Shown here: one piece after another, positions 15,919 to 26,021 of the stretch | How positions within the stretch are numbered: position 1 is the first letter of the stretch | Layout: each line of letters opens with the position of its first letter | Source: ZC4RG30 sp963726085 | GTDB taxonomy: Bacteria > Pseudomonadota > Gammaproteobacteria > Steroidobacterales > Steroidobacteraceae | Assembly: GCA_963726085.1 (NCBI GenBank) | Contig: CAVSAR010000001.1 | Coordinates: forward strand, 620,001 to 684,000 | DNA length: 64,000 nt | Direction of reading: 5' to 3' | Notes under the pieces: generated by a model | What the model was told of the DNA's origin: nothing | Database searches by the model: none | What the model saw: the letters and a program-made list of their open reading frames with translations, nothing else | Made by a program: the position numbers and the translations under genes

Positions 15919-17381
15919 ATGCTGTCGATCCTCGCCTGCCACTCCTATTTCCTGCGTTTTGACCCAAAGCAATTCGAGCGCGCCAAACCCTACCCCCCTC
16001 TGGCCACGCTGCAGGTCGCCTCCCTGCTGAGACGCGGTGGCCATTCCGTGTCCCTCTTCGATGCCATGCTGGCAGACGGTGTGGCCGAGTTCGATGCTGC
16101 ATTGCGGGAGCACAAACCTGACCTGGTGGTCCTTTACGAAGACAACTTCAATTACCTGAGCAAGATGTGCCTGGGCAAGATGCGGCGGGCGGCGACCGAG
16201 ATGATCACCCTGGCGCATCGCGCGGGCACGCGCGTCATCGCGGCGGGCTCGGATGTCACCGATGCGCCCGAGGTTTACCTGCAGGCTGGCGCCGACGTGG
16301 CACTGCTGGGCGAGGCATTGCCCGCCCTGCTCGCCATTGCCTCAAAACTGGACGCGGCAAAAGCCACCCCAAGCCGTCACCTCATCGACGGCTTGGCGGG
16401 AGTCGCAGCCGTCATCGACGGCGAGCTGATTGTGTCCGGTCGGACCGGGACGCCGTCCGCAACCGGCAATGAAGTGACGCCCGCGTGGGACCTGGTGCAG
16501 ATCGACAAGTACCGCGATGTCTGGATGAAGGCCCATGGCTACTTCAGCCTGAACATGGCGGCGTCGCGAGGATGTTCGTTCCGTTGCACTTGGTGCTCCA
16601 AGCCGATTTGGGGCAACCGGTACGTGCAGCGTACGGCCGAATCTGTGGCCGATGAGATGCTTCATCTCAAGCGTGCCTTTGGCGTGGATCACGTCTGGTT
16701 TGCGGACGATATCTTCGGATTCTGGGTGGATTGGGTAGAGACTTTCGCCAGCGCCATGCGCACAGCGGGTGGTCCGATCGCCTTCACGATCCAAACGCGC
16801 GCCGACCTGATGAGCGAGCGCATGGCGGGCGCGCTGCGCGATGCGGGATGCCGGGAGGTATGGATCGGCGCCGAGAGCGGCAGCCAGCGCGTGCTGGACG
16901 CCATGAACAAGGGCACAACGGTTGCGGAACTGCTCACCGCCCGCGAGCGCCTGAAGGCAGTCGGCATCCGCGTCGGCTTCTTCATCCAGCTCGGCTATCT
17001 GGATGAACAACTTGCGGACATTCTGGCCACGCGCGAGCTGCTGGCCCTGGCACGGCCCGACGATATCGGCGTCAGCGTGGCCTACCCGCTTCCGGGCACG
17101 CACGTTCTACGAATTGGTGAAAGCACCAGATTCGCGGCAAGACCCACTGGCAGGACAGCGATGACCTGGCGATGATGTTCCAGGGTACCTACCAGACCGA
17201 GTTCTATCGGGCCGTCCGCAACCTGCTGCACGATCAGGTGGCGCTTGATGCAGGCGGCCACTGTGGCGATGGCATTGAGGAGAGCCAGGCCCGGGGCGAA
17301 CTGCACCGGCGCTGGCAGGCACTGACAACGAACGAAGCAGCGTATCGCACCGTGGCCCTGCAGCAGGCGGCGGCCAACTGA
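15919..17381 (+). CDS. B12-binding-type radical SAM protein 1 (frameshifted near the end)
   Basis: About 486 residues once read through. Residues 1-140 form a cobalamin-binding-like fold (LATLQVASLLRRGGHSVSLFD, then VVLYEDNFNY). The radical SAM domain begins at RGCSFRCTWCSKP with C219, C223 and C226 for the 4Fe-4S cluster, followed by VWFADDIFGF and EVWIGAESGSQRVLDAMNKG. The continuous frame stops at 17175, but two single-base insertions near 17107 and 17130 restore a normal tail (FYELVK, then RGKTHWQDSDDLAMMFQGTY), so it is probably intact in the organism. It is paralogous to the next gene, whose ATG overlaps its TGA. Such enzymes methylate, cyclise or rearrange unactivated carbons; the substrate is unknown. 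Confidence 0.82.
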
Positions 17382-18782
17382 TGGCGCGCGATCCTGCTCA
17401 CGCACGGCTACTTTCTCGCCGACGACGAGAAGGAGCGGCAGATCATGAAGCCGTACCCGCCGCTCGGGCTGCTGTACCTGTCCGCGTATCTCAAGGCCCG
17501 CGGCCACGCCGTCGAGGTGTACGACAGCACCTTCGGCACGCGTGCGTGAACTGCTGAGCGAACTCGACCGACCCAATCCGGGGCCTGCTGGGCATCTATA
17601 CGAACCTGATGACGCGGCGCTCAGTACTGCAGATCATCACTGCGGCCAAGGCAGGCCGGTTGGACCGTGGTACTTGGCGGCCCGGAGAGCGCCAACCACA
17701 GCGCCGAGTATCTGGCTGCCGGCGCGGACGTGATCGTGCTCGGCGAGGGCGAAATCACCCTCGACGGAGTTAGCCGATGCCGGCGCGCACGTACTAGGGC
17801 CTGCATGATCTGCGCAGGATTCGCGGCATCGTCTTCAGGGACCAGGCGGGCGAGCTGGTACGCACGCCACCGAGCGCCCGCGATACCGGATCTTGACGCC
17901 CTGCCGCTGCCGGACCGCGGGGCCATCGACCACGAGCTTTATCTACGAGGCCTGGCGGCAGCACCACGGCGCCGGCAGCATCAATCTCATCACCGCGCGC
18001 GGCTGCCCCTACCGCTGCACCTGGTGCTCGCACGCCGTCTATGGCTATTCGCATCGCCGCCGCAGCCCCGCCAATGTCGCGGATGAAGTCGCCCGGATCG
18101 TCGATGACTATCAACCCGAGCAGCTTTGGTATGCGGACGATGTGTTCACCATCAGCCATCCGTGGCTTGAGCGCTACCAGCGGAGCTGCGTAGTCGCGGA
18201 CTGCACCTGCCTTTCGAGACCATCACGCGCGCCGACCGCCTGCAGTCCGAAGCGGCCGTCGAGGCCCTGCGCGATCTGGGCTGCTATCGCATCTGGATCG
18301 GCTCCGAAAGCGGCAGCCAGCGGATCCTGGACGCAATGGAGCGCGGCGTCAGCGTCGAGCAGGTGCGCCGCGCAGTGCGCCTGGCCCAGAGCGCAGGCAT
18401 TCGCGTGGGTATGTTCCTGATGTGGGGCTACGAGGGCGAGGAAATCGAGGACATCGCCGCGACTGTCGAGCACGTAAAGCTCAGCAACCCGGACATTTTC
18501 TTCACCACGGTTTCCTACCCCATCAAGGGAACCACCTACTTCGATCGTGTCAGCCAGAAGGTGCAGTTGCCAATGGCCTGGGCCGACGCCACGGACCGCG
18601 ACTACGTCATCGCGGGTCGCCGCGGCCGGGACTATTACCGCCTGGCCGACGTATGGCTGCGCAACGAGGTGGAGGCCTTTCGCCGATCCGCGGACGATCC
18701 GGGGGGCGCTGCCGAGCAATACGCGATCGCCCGCCGCGCGCGCGACGAGATGAAGCGCATCGACGATGTAACCGCGCAATGA
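17381..18782 (+). CDS. B12-binding-type radical SAM protein 2 (several frameshifts)
   Basis: Reconstructed from at least four frames. The N-terminus reads ILLTHGYFLADDEKERQIMK and KPYPPLGLLYLSAYLKARGH, a cobalamin-binding domain start. VVLGGPESANHSAEYLAAGA and VIVLGEGEITLDE follow, then the radical SAM motif ARGCPYRCTWCSHAVYGYS, LWYADDVFTI and IWIGSESGSQRILDAMERG. Each break is explained by one inserted or missing base, so sequence errors are likelier than decay, although I cannot prove it. It starts in the stop codon of protein 1 and ends overlapping the nucleotidyltransferase start (ATGA), forming one operon. It probably acts on the same pathway as protein 1. Confidence 0.75.
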
Positions 18783-19996
18783 ATGCGCACGACATGCGCA
18801 AGGTCGCGGGGGCACTGCGAAGTACCACCGAAGTCTTGGCCGCCGAACTGGCCTGCCCTACCGACCGGACACCGGACTGGTCTGCATTTGAATGGCGCAT
18901 CGCAAGGGCCGTGGTGACCATGCATGGCGTGTCGGCCCTGTTGTCACGAGGGTTGCGCTGGCAGGCACCGGATGACTGGCTCGTATTTCTCAGGGATCAG
19001 GCCGAGCACACGGCGCGGCGGCACGAACGCATCCAGCGCCTATTGACTGATATCGACAGCACGGCCCGCAGCCGTGGCATCCCGGTGCTGCCACTGAAGG
19101 GTGCGGCGCTGTACGCCAGCGGCGTGTATGCATCAGGGACTCGACCCATGGCCGATGTGGACTTGCTGGTGCGAGAGCAGGACCTGCCGCGGTCGGTACA
19201 ATTGCTTGCAGCGCTGGGCTATCAGCAACTCTACGCAGTACCCCGCCACATCATTCTCAAGCCTCGGGACTGCCCCCCGCCGCAGCCGTTTGGCGAACAT
19301 GCCGCCAATGGCATCAAGATCGAATTGCACGCGCGCATCTCCGAGCCCCTGCCGCAGCGACATGTCGAGCTGACCAAGCTGCTGTTCCCCGACGCGGCCC
19401 GGCCTGGTAGCAACGACTACCCCGCGCAGTCCGCACTGCTGGCTCACATGTTGCTGCATGCCGCGGGCGCAATGGCGCAGCGCGGACTGCGCCTGCTGCA
19501 CCTGCAGGATATCGCCAGACTTTCTGGCCGCATGTCTGCGGCGGAGTGGGAAGATCTTGTGCTCGGATTCGCCGACACAGGACGCGGATTGTGGTGGGCG
19601 TATCCGCCGCTGATGCTGGCTGCACGCTATGGCGCAAAGATCCCGCAACCGGTCCTCGACGCCACTGCAGCCGGTTGTCCCTTGCTGCTGAAAAGATCCT
19701 GCGCGCGAATGTCCCTGTCGGACGTGTCGCTGTCGTATCCGTGGATCGAGGCTTTTCCAGGCATCGAATGGTCGCGTTCGACAGGCGAAACGCTGACCTA
19801 CGTAGCTCGTCGGCTGGTGCCGTCGCGAGCACATGTGCGGGGTCGCCGGGACGTCGTGCGTCACGAGCTTATGCACTCTACGGATAGCTGGTCGAAGCTC
19901 TCGCAGCTGGGACGCATGTGGCGCTGGATGAGTTCCCGCCAATCTCGCGTGGCAACGATGCACACCGTACGTGAGGCCCTAGCGCAGCGGCCCTGA
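18779..19996 (+). CDS. Nucleotidyltransferase family protein (NTP_transf_5-like)
   Basis: A 405-residue protein resembling the uncharacterised nucleotidyltransferase family often found beside HPr-kinase-like proteins and in peptide-modification loci. The catalytic-site pattern is visible: IPVLPLKGAALYASG followed by TRPMADVDLLVRE, giving the acidic D-x-D pair. NGIKIELHARIS supplies a further acidic residue and LLAHMLLHAAG a conserved His region. ATG 18779 overlaps the preceding TGA. Its 3' end overlaps the convergent glycosyltransferase remnant by 18 bp. The reaction is unknown; transfer of a nucleotide or small group to a pathway protein or peptide is plausible but not shown. Confidence 0.75.
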   Translation: MNAHDMRKVAGALRSTTEVLAAELACPTDRTPDWSAFEWRIARAVVTMHGVSALLSRGLRWQAPDDWLVFLRDQAEHTARRHERIQRLLTDIDSTARSRGIPVLPLKGAALYASGVYASGTRPMADVDLLVREQDLPRSVQLLAALGYQQLYAVPRHIILKPRDCPPPQPFGEHAANGIKIELHARISEPLPQRHVELTKLLFPDAARPGSNDYPAQSALLAHMLLHAAGAMAQRGLRLLHLQDIARLSGRMSAAEWEDLVLGFADTGRGLWWAYPPLMLAARYGAKIPQPVLDATAAGCPLLLKRSCARMSLSDVSLSYPWIEAFPGIEWSRSTGETLTYVARRLVPSRAHVRGRRDVVRHELMHSTDSWSKLSQLGRMWRWMSSRQSRVATMHTVREALAQRP

Positions 19997-20339
19997 CTCG
20001 ATCAGGCGCGCATACAGCGGTTGGAACTGTGCCGTGGTGTACCCGGCATCCCCGCCCATGGGCCGTCGCATCGCCGTTATCGCGATTGCCATGCGCCGGT
20101 CTTCGTCTCCCGCAAGTTGCGAGATCGCGCTGGCAAGCAAAGCCGCATCGCCGACTGGCACCCCCAGCGCCGCATCCGGCGCCCACCCTGCTATATGCCC
20201 TACCAGCGTCCCGACGGTGGGGACGCCCGACCCGGCGGCACCGAGCAAGACTCCTGATGAGTGCCAGCAATGCCGGGATCCCGCGGCATTCTCCAGATCT
20301 GTCCACGCATCCGGGCACGACCAGTACGATGCGCGTCAT
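19979..20339 (-). pseudogene. Glycosyltransferase (GT4-like) with the middle deleted
   Basis: The first 28 codons (MTRIVLVVPGCVDRSGECRG, then IPALLALI) look like the start of a GT4-type glycosyltransferase. At about 20255 the frame jumps to a C-terminal segment, LLGAAGSGVPTVGTLVGHIA, with GVPVGDAALLASAI and a final helix. About 250 residues that should hold the acceptor domain and nucleotide-sugar site are missing. Its ATG overlaps the TGA of the HPr-kinase-like gene, so it was the last gene of the reverse operon. It is not expected to be active. Confidence 0.65.
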
Positions 20340-21350
20340 TGCAGCACTTCGCGCAACGCCTGAATCGCATCGCCCGGATGGGACCCGCGTCGCAGCTCGA
20401 AGGCCTCAAGTCCGGATACACGCTTGCTGAAGAAACTCCATTGCGGTTGCCGCACGGCATAGGGCTGGCCGGCCTGCAGCTCGGCCAGCATCCTGACGCG
20501 ACCCAGTGGTCGCAGCAGCCGGCCTGCCGCGTGCAGGCTTCGGCGACAGCACCACTACCGCGGCCAACTTGAGCGGTGCGCCAGCGAGCCGGAACCGCGG
20601 CTTGCGCAGGTCAAACTCAAACTTCTCGACGCCGCTGCGCCGTCTGATTACGGGCGAATTGCGAATCGCAGCGGCATCCCGTTTTTGCGCAACGAACTCC
20701 AATGACTCTGCTCGCACATGCATGAAGTTCGGGATGCCCGTGGCCAGCAGGGTGCGCGGTGCAACATAGACGCTGTCTTCGGCGAGCATGTCGAATCCAT
20801 CCAGCAGGGCGTGCAGAGCAATGGTGGATTTGCCGGTCCCGCTATCGCCAACGAGCAGCAAACCCCAACCCCCCAGTCCCACACAGGCCGCGTGCAGGGG
20901 AACCAGACCCTGGGCCCGGGCAGCCAGCGTGCACACGGCGAACTCAATCAGTTCATATCGCACCAGATAGGGGAACTTGAGCATCTCCTCCGTGATGACC
21001 AGGAGTGCTGTGCGCTCGCCGGGCGACATGATTACCGAACTGGACCAGGTCGTAGCCGCGCACAGCATCCCCGCACCTGCCAGTAGGGTCTGTCGTGGCT
21101 CACGCCACGAACCCGATTCAGGCGCAGGTGCCATTACCAGGCGCACGTGGAACGCAGGTACCGCCGTCGAGAACCTGTGCGCCGGCAAGCCGGAGTAGGC
21201 CCAGCGCACCAGCTGCAGCAGCCGTGGATCTTGGCTTTCAAACACAAATCTGCCACCGAGCAATTGCAGGGGCAGCCGCCGGCCACTTCGCCCATGCTCC
21301 CCGAAGGGGTCTGCCAGTTGAACTGGCGGCGGTAAAGAACGATTAGCCAT
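20336..21350 (-). CDS. HPr kinase-related P-loop protein (HprK-like)
   Basis: About 337 residues after correcting one missing base near 20540. The P-loop is LLLVGDSGTGKSTIALHALL, followed by GFDMLAEDSVYV, the pattern of HPr kinase/phosphorylase and its uncharacterised HprK-related relatives. The N-terminus has LLGGRFVFESQDP. After the frameshift it continues MLAELQAGQPYAVR and ends AIQALREVLQ. No HPr or PTS gene is nearby, so it more likely phosphorylates or binds something specific to this locus. ATG 21350 begins 5 bp after the upstream 70-residue gene, and its stop overlaps the glycosyltransferase start. Confidence 0.75.
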
Positions 21351-21354
21351 GCGA

Positions 21355-21567
21355 TCAGCCGCTGCGCAGTAGCGGTTGGCGACGCTGCAACAGCTCGTCA
21401 CACATGGCGCACGATTTGCGCCTGACAGATTGCTGACTGATTTCCTTGTCGAAGCGCGCGGCTCCCCTGGCTCGCGCGTGCAGCGACGCCCGTGTCGCCA
21501 CATCTAGCGGTTGCGCGGGCGCGCGCCCGAGCGCGTCCATAAAGAAGCTGGCTTGGACGACGCGCAT
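21355..21567 (-). CDS. 70-residue CxxC protein of unknown function
   Basis: A small basic protein between the third radical SAM gene and the HPr-kinase-like gene, ending 5 bp before the latter. It begins MRVVQASFFMDALGRAPAQP and near the end has RRKSCAMCDELLQRRQ. There is no signal peptide and no ribosome-binding sequence that decides between the first Met and the internal Met 10. In related HprK-like loci a short PqqD-type peptide-binding protein sits in a comparable place, but this sequence does not look like PqqD. It could be a precursor peptide, a small carrier or a remnant. Confidence 0.45.
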   Translation of the reverse strand: MRVVQASFFMDALGRAPAQPLDVATRASLHARARGAARFDKEISQQSVRRKSCAMCDELLQRRQPLLRSG

Positions 21568-21584
21568 GTGGGTGCGTGGATTCT

Positions 21585-23102
21585 CTAGATGCTGCTGACA
21601 CGGGGATCGAGCAGGCGAATTACTCGCTTGGCCATGTGCAACTCCCCGGGATTACCATAGCGCCCGTACCGGTATCGCCACGACGACAGCGCACGCAGAG
21701 CGGTCTTCCCCCAGATACCGGTACGCACGTCCGTGGCGGTCGGGAATCGACAGCCGAGAACGGTGGTGAAGTCGCGGATGCGCATGCGCAATCGCGGCGT
21801 GAGCCACGGCGCATCGGCATGACACCAGTAGTCGAGCCATCGGGGCTGCGCCCATTCATCGGCATCGAACGGGAACGCCACCGGCTCGCCGTGCTCGTCA
21901 TGCGGCACAAAGGGCGCGCGCGTGCCAGACCCGCCTTGAAAGTCGGCGGCTGGCGGCAAAGGTGTGTAGACATAGATGACGATTTCCGCCGCCGGATGCA
22001 GGCGCTTGATGTGGCGAATGAAATCAAATGTGCGCTCCGTCTCGCCCTCCGGATCCTGTGGCGGGGCGAGCATGAAGGACAGCTCTGGAATTACATCGTT
22101 GCTTCGGCACGCTTCAACGGCCGCAAGAGTCTGATCAGATCGCGTACCTTTGCGCACATCGTGCAGCAACCAGTCGCTCGGCGACTCCGCGCCGATATAG
22201 GCCATGCGCAGGCGGCTGCGCCGGATCTGCGTCCACGATGCCGGGGAAAGCCCCACCAGCGCATCCGACCTGGCATAGCACCACCACGGCAGCTGAAACT
22301 TTGCCAGGATTTCCAGCAGTGGCTGCATGTCCACTTCGCGATCAAAGAAGTTGTGGTCGTAGAACTGGATCGAGTCCGCGCCAAACCGGTGCTGCAGCAA
22401 GGTCAGATCCTGTTCCAGCCGTGCTGCCCCCGGCAATGCCGTCCGGCCGCGATACAGGGCCGCTACACCGCAGAAAGTGCAGCGGAACCTGCACCCCAAG
22501 GCTGCTTGATAGCCAGCCGTGCGCCGTCCGAGAAAAGTCCGCGGCAGGTACTGTTGTGGATTGTCCAACCGGTCGTAGAGCAACCCGTCCGCAAGGCTCG
22601 CTGATGAAAAAGGGCGTGCGGGGTTATGCACGATGTCGCCGTGCTTCCAGCTGAGGCCGGTAATCTCTGCGCCGGGGTCGCCGCCATCGAGCCGCAGCCG
22701 GTCAAGCAGTGCGCGCAGCGTGTCCTCTCCCTGGCCGCGAATCGCGTAGTCCACGTACGGCACCCGCAGCGCCGCTTCGGGACAGATTGTCGGGAAGTAG
22801 CCGCCCCAGATGATTGGCGTGGACGGACAGCGCGCGCGAATCGCCTTGGACACGGCGATGGCCGATACCAGTTGCGGCCCTCCCATGACGGTGATACCTA
22901 CGGCAAGAACCTCGCCGCTTTCGACCGCCCGCACGCTACTCGCGATAAAGTCTCGATCGACATTGCCGTCGATGATTTGCGTCTGATATCGGCCTTCCAG
23001 GGCGGTCGCGAGGCTCAGTACGGCCAACGGAAAGCGTGCACTGCGCGCCGACGTGATCGTGGGGTTGATCAACAACACCCGCGGGCCGCACGGACCAGTC
23101 AT
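21585..23102 (-). CDS. B12-binding-type radical SAM protein 3
   Basis: A 505-residue protein with an intact frame. The cobalamin-binding-like domain starts PRVLLINPTITSARSARFPL and contains VGITVMGGPQLVSA and IIWGGYFPTICPE. The radical SAM cluster motif is GCRFRCTFCGV with C204, C208 and C211, followed by IQFYDHNFFD and MAYIGAESPSDWLL. ATG 23102 is chosen because it overlaps the amidohydrolase TGA, although the frame is open much further upstream. It is less similar to proteins 1 and 2 than they are to each other. The substrate is unknown; operon position suggests it acts after the SPASM enzyme and methyltransferases. Confidence 0.85.
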   Translation of the reverse strand: MTGPCGPRVLLINPTITSARSARFPLAVLSLATALEGRYQTQIIDGNVDRDFIASSVRAVESGEVLAVGITVMGGPQLVSAIAVSKAIRARCPSTPIIWGGYFPTICPEAALRVPYVDYAIRGQGEDTLRALLDRLRLDGGDPGAEITGLSWKHGDIVHNPARPFSSASLADGLLYDRLDNPQQYLPRTFLGRRTAGYQAALGCRFRCTFCGVAALYRGRTALPGAARLEQDLTLLQHRFGADSIQFYDHNFFDREVDMQPLLEILAKFQLPWWCYARSDALVGLSPASWTQIRRSRLRMAYIGAESPSDWLLHDVRKGTRSDQTLAAVEACRSNDVIPELSFMLAPPQDPEGETERTFDFIRHIKRLHPAAEIVIYVYTPLPPAADFQGGSGTRAPFVPHDEHGEPVAFPFDADEWAQPRWLDYWCHADAPWLTPRLRMRIRDFTTVLGCRFPTATDVRTGIWGKTALRALSSWRYRYGRYGNPGELHMAKRVIRLLDPRVSSI

Positions 23103-24289
23103 GCCACCCTCCAGTTCATGTTTGTAAGCTCGAGTCCCGGCTCGTTGGCACCGGTACTTTGCAACAGGGAGGCAAGCGCTCCGCTCAGCAGCTTCGGCCG
23201 ACCGTCCACGCAAACTTGCGCCCAATGTGACTGCGGCTGGAGCATCGCCGCATAGTGAGGGTCCGCATAACACGGCTGCCCCGCGACCATCACTAGGCGC
23301 ACGTCGGCACGGGTAGCTTGCGACAGGGGCATCCCCGCCGGCAGGACAACCAGGTCCGCGCACGCGCCCACGTTCAGATGGCCACGATCCCTCAGATGCA
23401 GCAACTGCGCCGCATCGCCTGTGACCATTGACTCGACTGCCGCTTCGCCGATCCCGGCCCAGTCGCGGGCGATCCGCACTTCCTCCAACAGATCGCGCGC
23501 ACCCGTCAAGCGCGAATCGGTACCCAGGGCAATACGGCCAGAGCCGACCAGCGCGGCCACCCGGGCAGTAGCACCAAACAGGGTTCGATTTGAGCTTGGA
23601 CACCAGATGAGGCCAGCCCCTGCACTCACCAGACGCTGCAGCTGCGCGTCAGTCAACGCCACACCGTGCACGATCCGCGTGTTTACTCCGACGCAGCCCA
23701 GGGCCTCGAGCCGCTCGAACTCCGCGGCGGCCTCGGCATCGACTCCTTCGGCGGCATGAATGATCCACGGCCAGTGGCGCGGCGTTTGCTCATATGACGT
23801 ACGAACCCGCGCGTCGCCATCGATATAGAGTGAGTGCGCCCACCCAAACTCGGCAAGGACCCGAATCGGAAAGCCGCGGTCCAGAAGCGACGGATACAGC
23901 GGATCGTGATGAGCCACGGTCGTAACGCCACACAGCAGGTTCTTCATTGCACCGACGAGCAACCGCCGTGCACGCGAAGCGGCGGCACCGGCCGCAAAAT
24001 CGCTGTCGGTCCGGAGGTGATCCTTGACTTGCGATATCCACTCCCGCGCGTTGCGGCAATGCGCCGCATAAGGGATGCGCGGCAGATCGTTGAGCTGCAG
24101 GTGATCGTGGCCATTGATCAACCCCGGCAGCAGGCGGTCGTGACGCAGGTCAACCTGCCGGACCCCAGGTACAGACTCTCCCCTGGCGGTTATCCGCGAA
24201 CCCGCCACACCCAGCGACACTGACATACCACCGATATCGGCATTGATGAACGCGACGTCACCGGCGGCAGGCTGCGTACCGACGCTCAT
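23099..24289 (-). CDS. Amidohydrolase / cytosine-deaminase-like metal-dependent hydrolase
   Basis: A 396-residue TIM-barrel amidohydrolase. Metal-site features are LPGLINGHDHLQLN at the first strand, TTVAHHDPLY and RIVHGVALT with later His residues, and IALGTDSRLTGA with the conserved Asp. The family hydrolyses or deaminates C-N bonds, for example in modified nucleobases or melamine-type rings; adenosine-derivative deaminases such as MtaD are close in form. It overlaps both neighbours by 4 bp in the reverse operon, so it probably processes the same intermediate. Which bond it cleaves cannot be told. Confidence 0.82.
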   Translation of the reverse strand: MSVGTQPAAGDVAFINADIGGMSVSLGVAGSRITARGESVPGVRQVDLRHDRLLPGLINGHDHLQLNDLPRIPYAAHCRNAREWISQVKDHLRTDSDFAAGAAASRARRLLVGAMKNLLCGVTTVAHHDPLYPSLLDRGFPIRVLAEFGWAHSLYIDGDARVRTSYEQTPRHWPWIIHAAEGVDAEAAAEFERLEALGCVGVNTRIVHGVALTDAQLQRLVSAGAGLIWCPSSNRTLFGATARVAALVGSGRIALGTDSRLTGARDLLEEVRIARDWAGIGEAAVESMVTGDAAQLLHLRDRGHLNVGACADLVVLPAGMPLSQATRADVRLVMVAGQPCYADPHYAAMLQPQSHWAQVCVDGRPKLLSGALASLLQSTGANEPGLELTNMNWRVA

Positions 24290-24966
24290 CGCCGTGCACT
24301 CATCACCAGCACGAGCGGGAGCCCATGCCAGCGCTCATAGAACTCATCGGATCCGGCAAACGGCTCATTGAGCTCCACTCCGACGCGCAGTTCGCGCAGC
24401 GCCACGACGGTGAACCCCGCTGCGACGGCTGCCTGGCGCTGGCTCTCGACCTCGAAACGGCGGTGCGGCAACGTGCAGGTCCTGCCCTGCCCGTCCTTGA
24501 ACGAGCGAACCAGGCCGGCACGGTGAGCCTGCGGATGGAAGTCCGAGTACAGCAGTGCGCCGCCGGGCTGCAGCACACGCGCTACCTCCAGCATCCAGCG
24601 CTCCACGTCTTCGGCATGGCCCAGTGCCAACCCGCACACCACCGTGGCAAACGAGTCGTTGGCGAAGGGCAGCTGCATCATGGCGGCGCGAACCCTGCTC
24701 GCCCCTGCGACCTGACACAACATCGCAGTGGACGCATCGAGGGCGACAACGTCGCTGGCCCCGCGCGCCTCGAGCAGGCGCGCATAGCGCCCCGAGCCAC
24801 AGGCAAGATCCAGCGCCCGCCCTTGGGTCTCGGGCCACAGCTCAAGCATTGCGGCCTGCTCGACCCGCATCAGCGGATTGTGGGCCGTCGGTGGATAGCT
24901 GGGCGCCCAGCGCTCGTAGGCTTCCAGCGTGGCAGCGAACTGTGGCAATTGGCTGGGCCGCGTCAA
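24286..24966 (-). CDS. SAM-dependent methyltransferase (class I)
   Basis: A 226-residue methyltransferase with the Methyltransf_11 pattern: ALDLACGSGRYARLLEARGA, then VVALDASTAML, MMQLPFANDSFATVVCGLAL and VLQPGGALLYSDFHP. TTG at 24966 is the likely start because it overlaps the upstream TGA (TTGA) and keeps the domain complete; no ATG is correctly placed. The second half contains FEVESQRQAAVAAGF, typical of small-molecule methyltransferases of the UbiE/malonyl-ACP type. It lies between the SPASM radical SAM and amidohydrolase genes. Confidence 0.8.
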   Translation of the reverse strand: MTRPSQLPQFAATLEAYERWAPSYPPTAHNPLMRVEQAAMLELWPETQGRALDLACGSGRYARLLEARGASDVVALDASTAMLCQVAGASRVRAAMMQLPFANDSFATVVCGLALGHAEDVERWMLEVARVLQPGGALLYSDFHPQAHRAGLVRSFKDGQGRTCTLPHRRFEVESQRQAAVAAGFTVVALRELRVGVELNEPFAGSDEFYERWHGLPLVLVMSARR

Positions 24967-26021
24967 CGGGCGGCCTCCTGTGCCGCGGGCAGCGCGAGCC
25001 GCTGCACCTGCGCCACTTCGCGCCACAGGGGACAAACACAGGTGGCGCACTCGCTGCGTTCGCCTCGGCGGATCGAATCCCTGAGGTGCTGCATGTCATC
25101 CAGATTCAGTGCGACCTCCAGATTGCTTTCGCGCACCTCGGCATTGGCGGCACCGGGTATAAAGAAGCACGGCCTCACCTGCAGGTCTGCGTCCACGACT
25201 GCCGAGAACTGCGGCGCATTGCAGCGCACGGGCGGATAAGCGTTGCGGCCCAAAACGGCGCCGAAATACTGCAGGATGCGACGCAGCTTCTGCGGACTCT
25301 CGGCGATGAATCCGCTGCGAAAATCCTCCGCGTGCTCGCGCTCCAGCCTGCCCAGGAGCTGTTCGAAGACCGGCAGGTCCTGAAGGGCAAGGGCCAGGGC
25401 TGGGGAGACAGCTTCCTGGCGGGAGAAGGCGTGCGGGTTGGCAACGTCAACGGGCAGGAACGAGATTTGGCGCACCCCGAGGGACCGCGCCAGATCGACA
25501 AAGGCAGACAGTTCGTGAAAGTTGGCGCGCTGCAAGGTCACGCGCAGGCCCAGCGCCGCGCCAGCTGCAACCGCGAGCCTGATGCCCGCGCACACGTTGT
25601 CGAAAGCGTCTACGCCGCGTATGGCCGCGTAGGTTTCGCGACAGGTGCCATCCAGCGAGACGGTAATCGAATCGAACACCTGTGTTGCGCGGCGCACGTG
25701 CTTGGCCAGCGACAGGCCCGAGGTCAGCAACCAGAGGCTGAGCCCGTGGGACTTGAGCAGCTGTGCGATTTCGAACCATTCGGAATTGAGCAGCGGCTCG
25801 CCACCGGAGATCAGCACCGTTTCGGTGCGCAGGTCCTGCAGCGCAGGCAACAGCTTAGTTACGGAAGCGAGGCTCATGTCGCGCAGGCCGTTGCGCCAGT
25901 AGTCGCAGGTCACGCACCGCGAATTGCAGCGTTCGCTCAGGTACAGCGTCAGCAACGGCAGGCGGCGCAGCGGTGGCGCGATGCCCGGTAGATTGTCTGG
26001 TGCTCGGCTCAATGGCATCAC
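24963..26021 (-). CDS. Radical SAM protein with SPASM/twitch-like C-terminus
   Basis: A 352-residue radical SAM enzyme without a B12 domain. The cluster motif is ERCNSRCVTCDYW with C32, C36 and C39, followed by VLISGGEPLLN and ITVSLDGTCRETY. The C-terminal part has further cysteines, VRCNAPQFSAVVD, VRPCFF and ECATCVCPLW, suggesting an auxiliary Fe-S cluster as in SPASM or twitch proteins. That family includes enzymes that modify ribosomally made peptides and others that act on small molecules. It overlaps both methyltransferase genes by 4 bp. Confidence 0.85.
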   Translation of the reverse strand: MMPLSRAPDNLPGIAPPLRRLPLLTLYLSERCNSRCVTCDYWRNGLRDMSLASVTKLLPALQDLRTETVLISGGEPLLNSEWFEIAQLLKSHGLSLWLLTSGLSLAKHVRRATQVFDSITVSLDGTCRETYAAIRGVDAFDNVCAGIRLAVAAGAALGLRVTLQRANFHELSAFVDLARSLGVRQISFLPVDVANPHAFSRQEAVSPALALALQDLPVFEQLLGRLEREHAEDFRSGFIAESPQKLRRILQYFGAVLGRNAYPPVRCNAPQFSAVVDADLQVRPCFFIPGAANAEVRESNLEVALNLDDMQHLRDSIRRGERSECATCVCPLWREVAQVQRLALPAAQEAAR

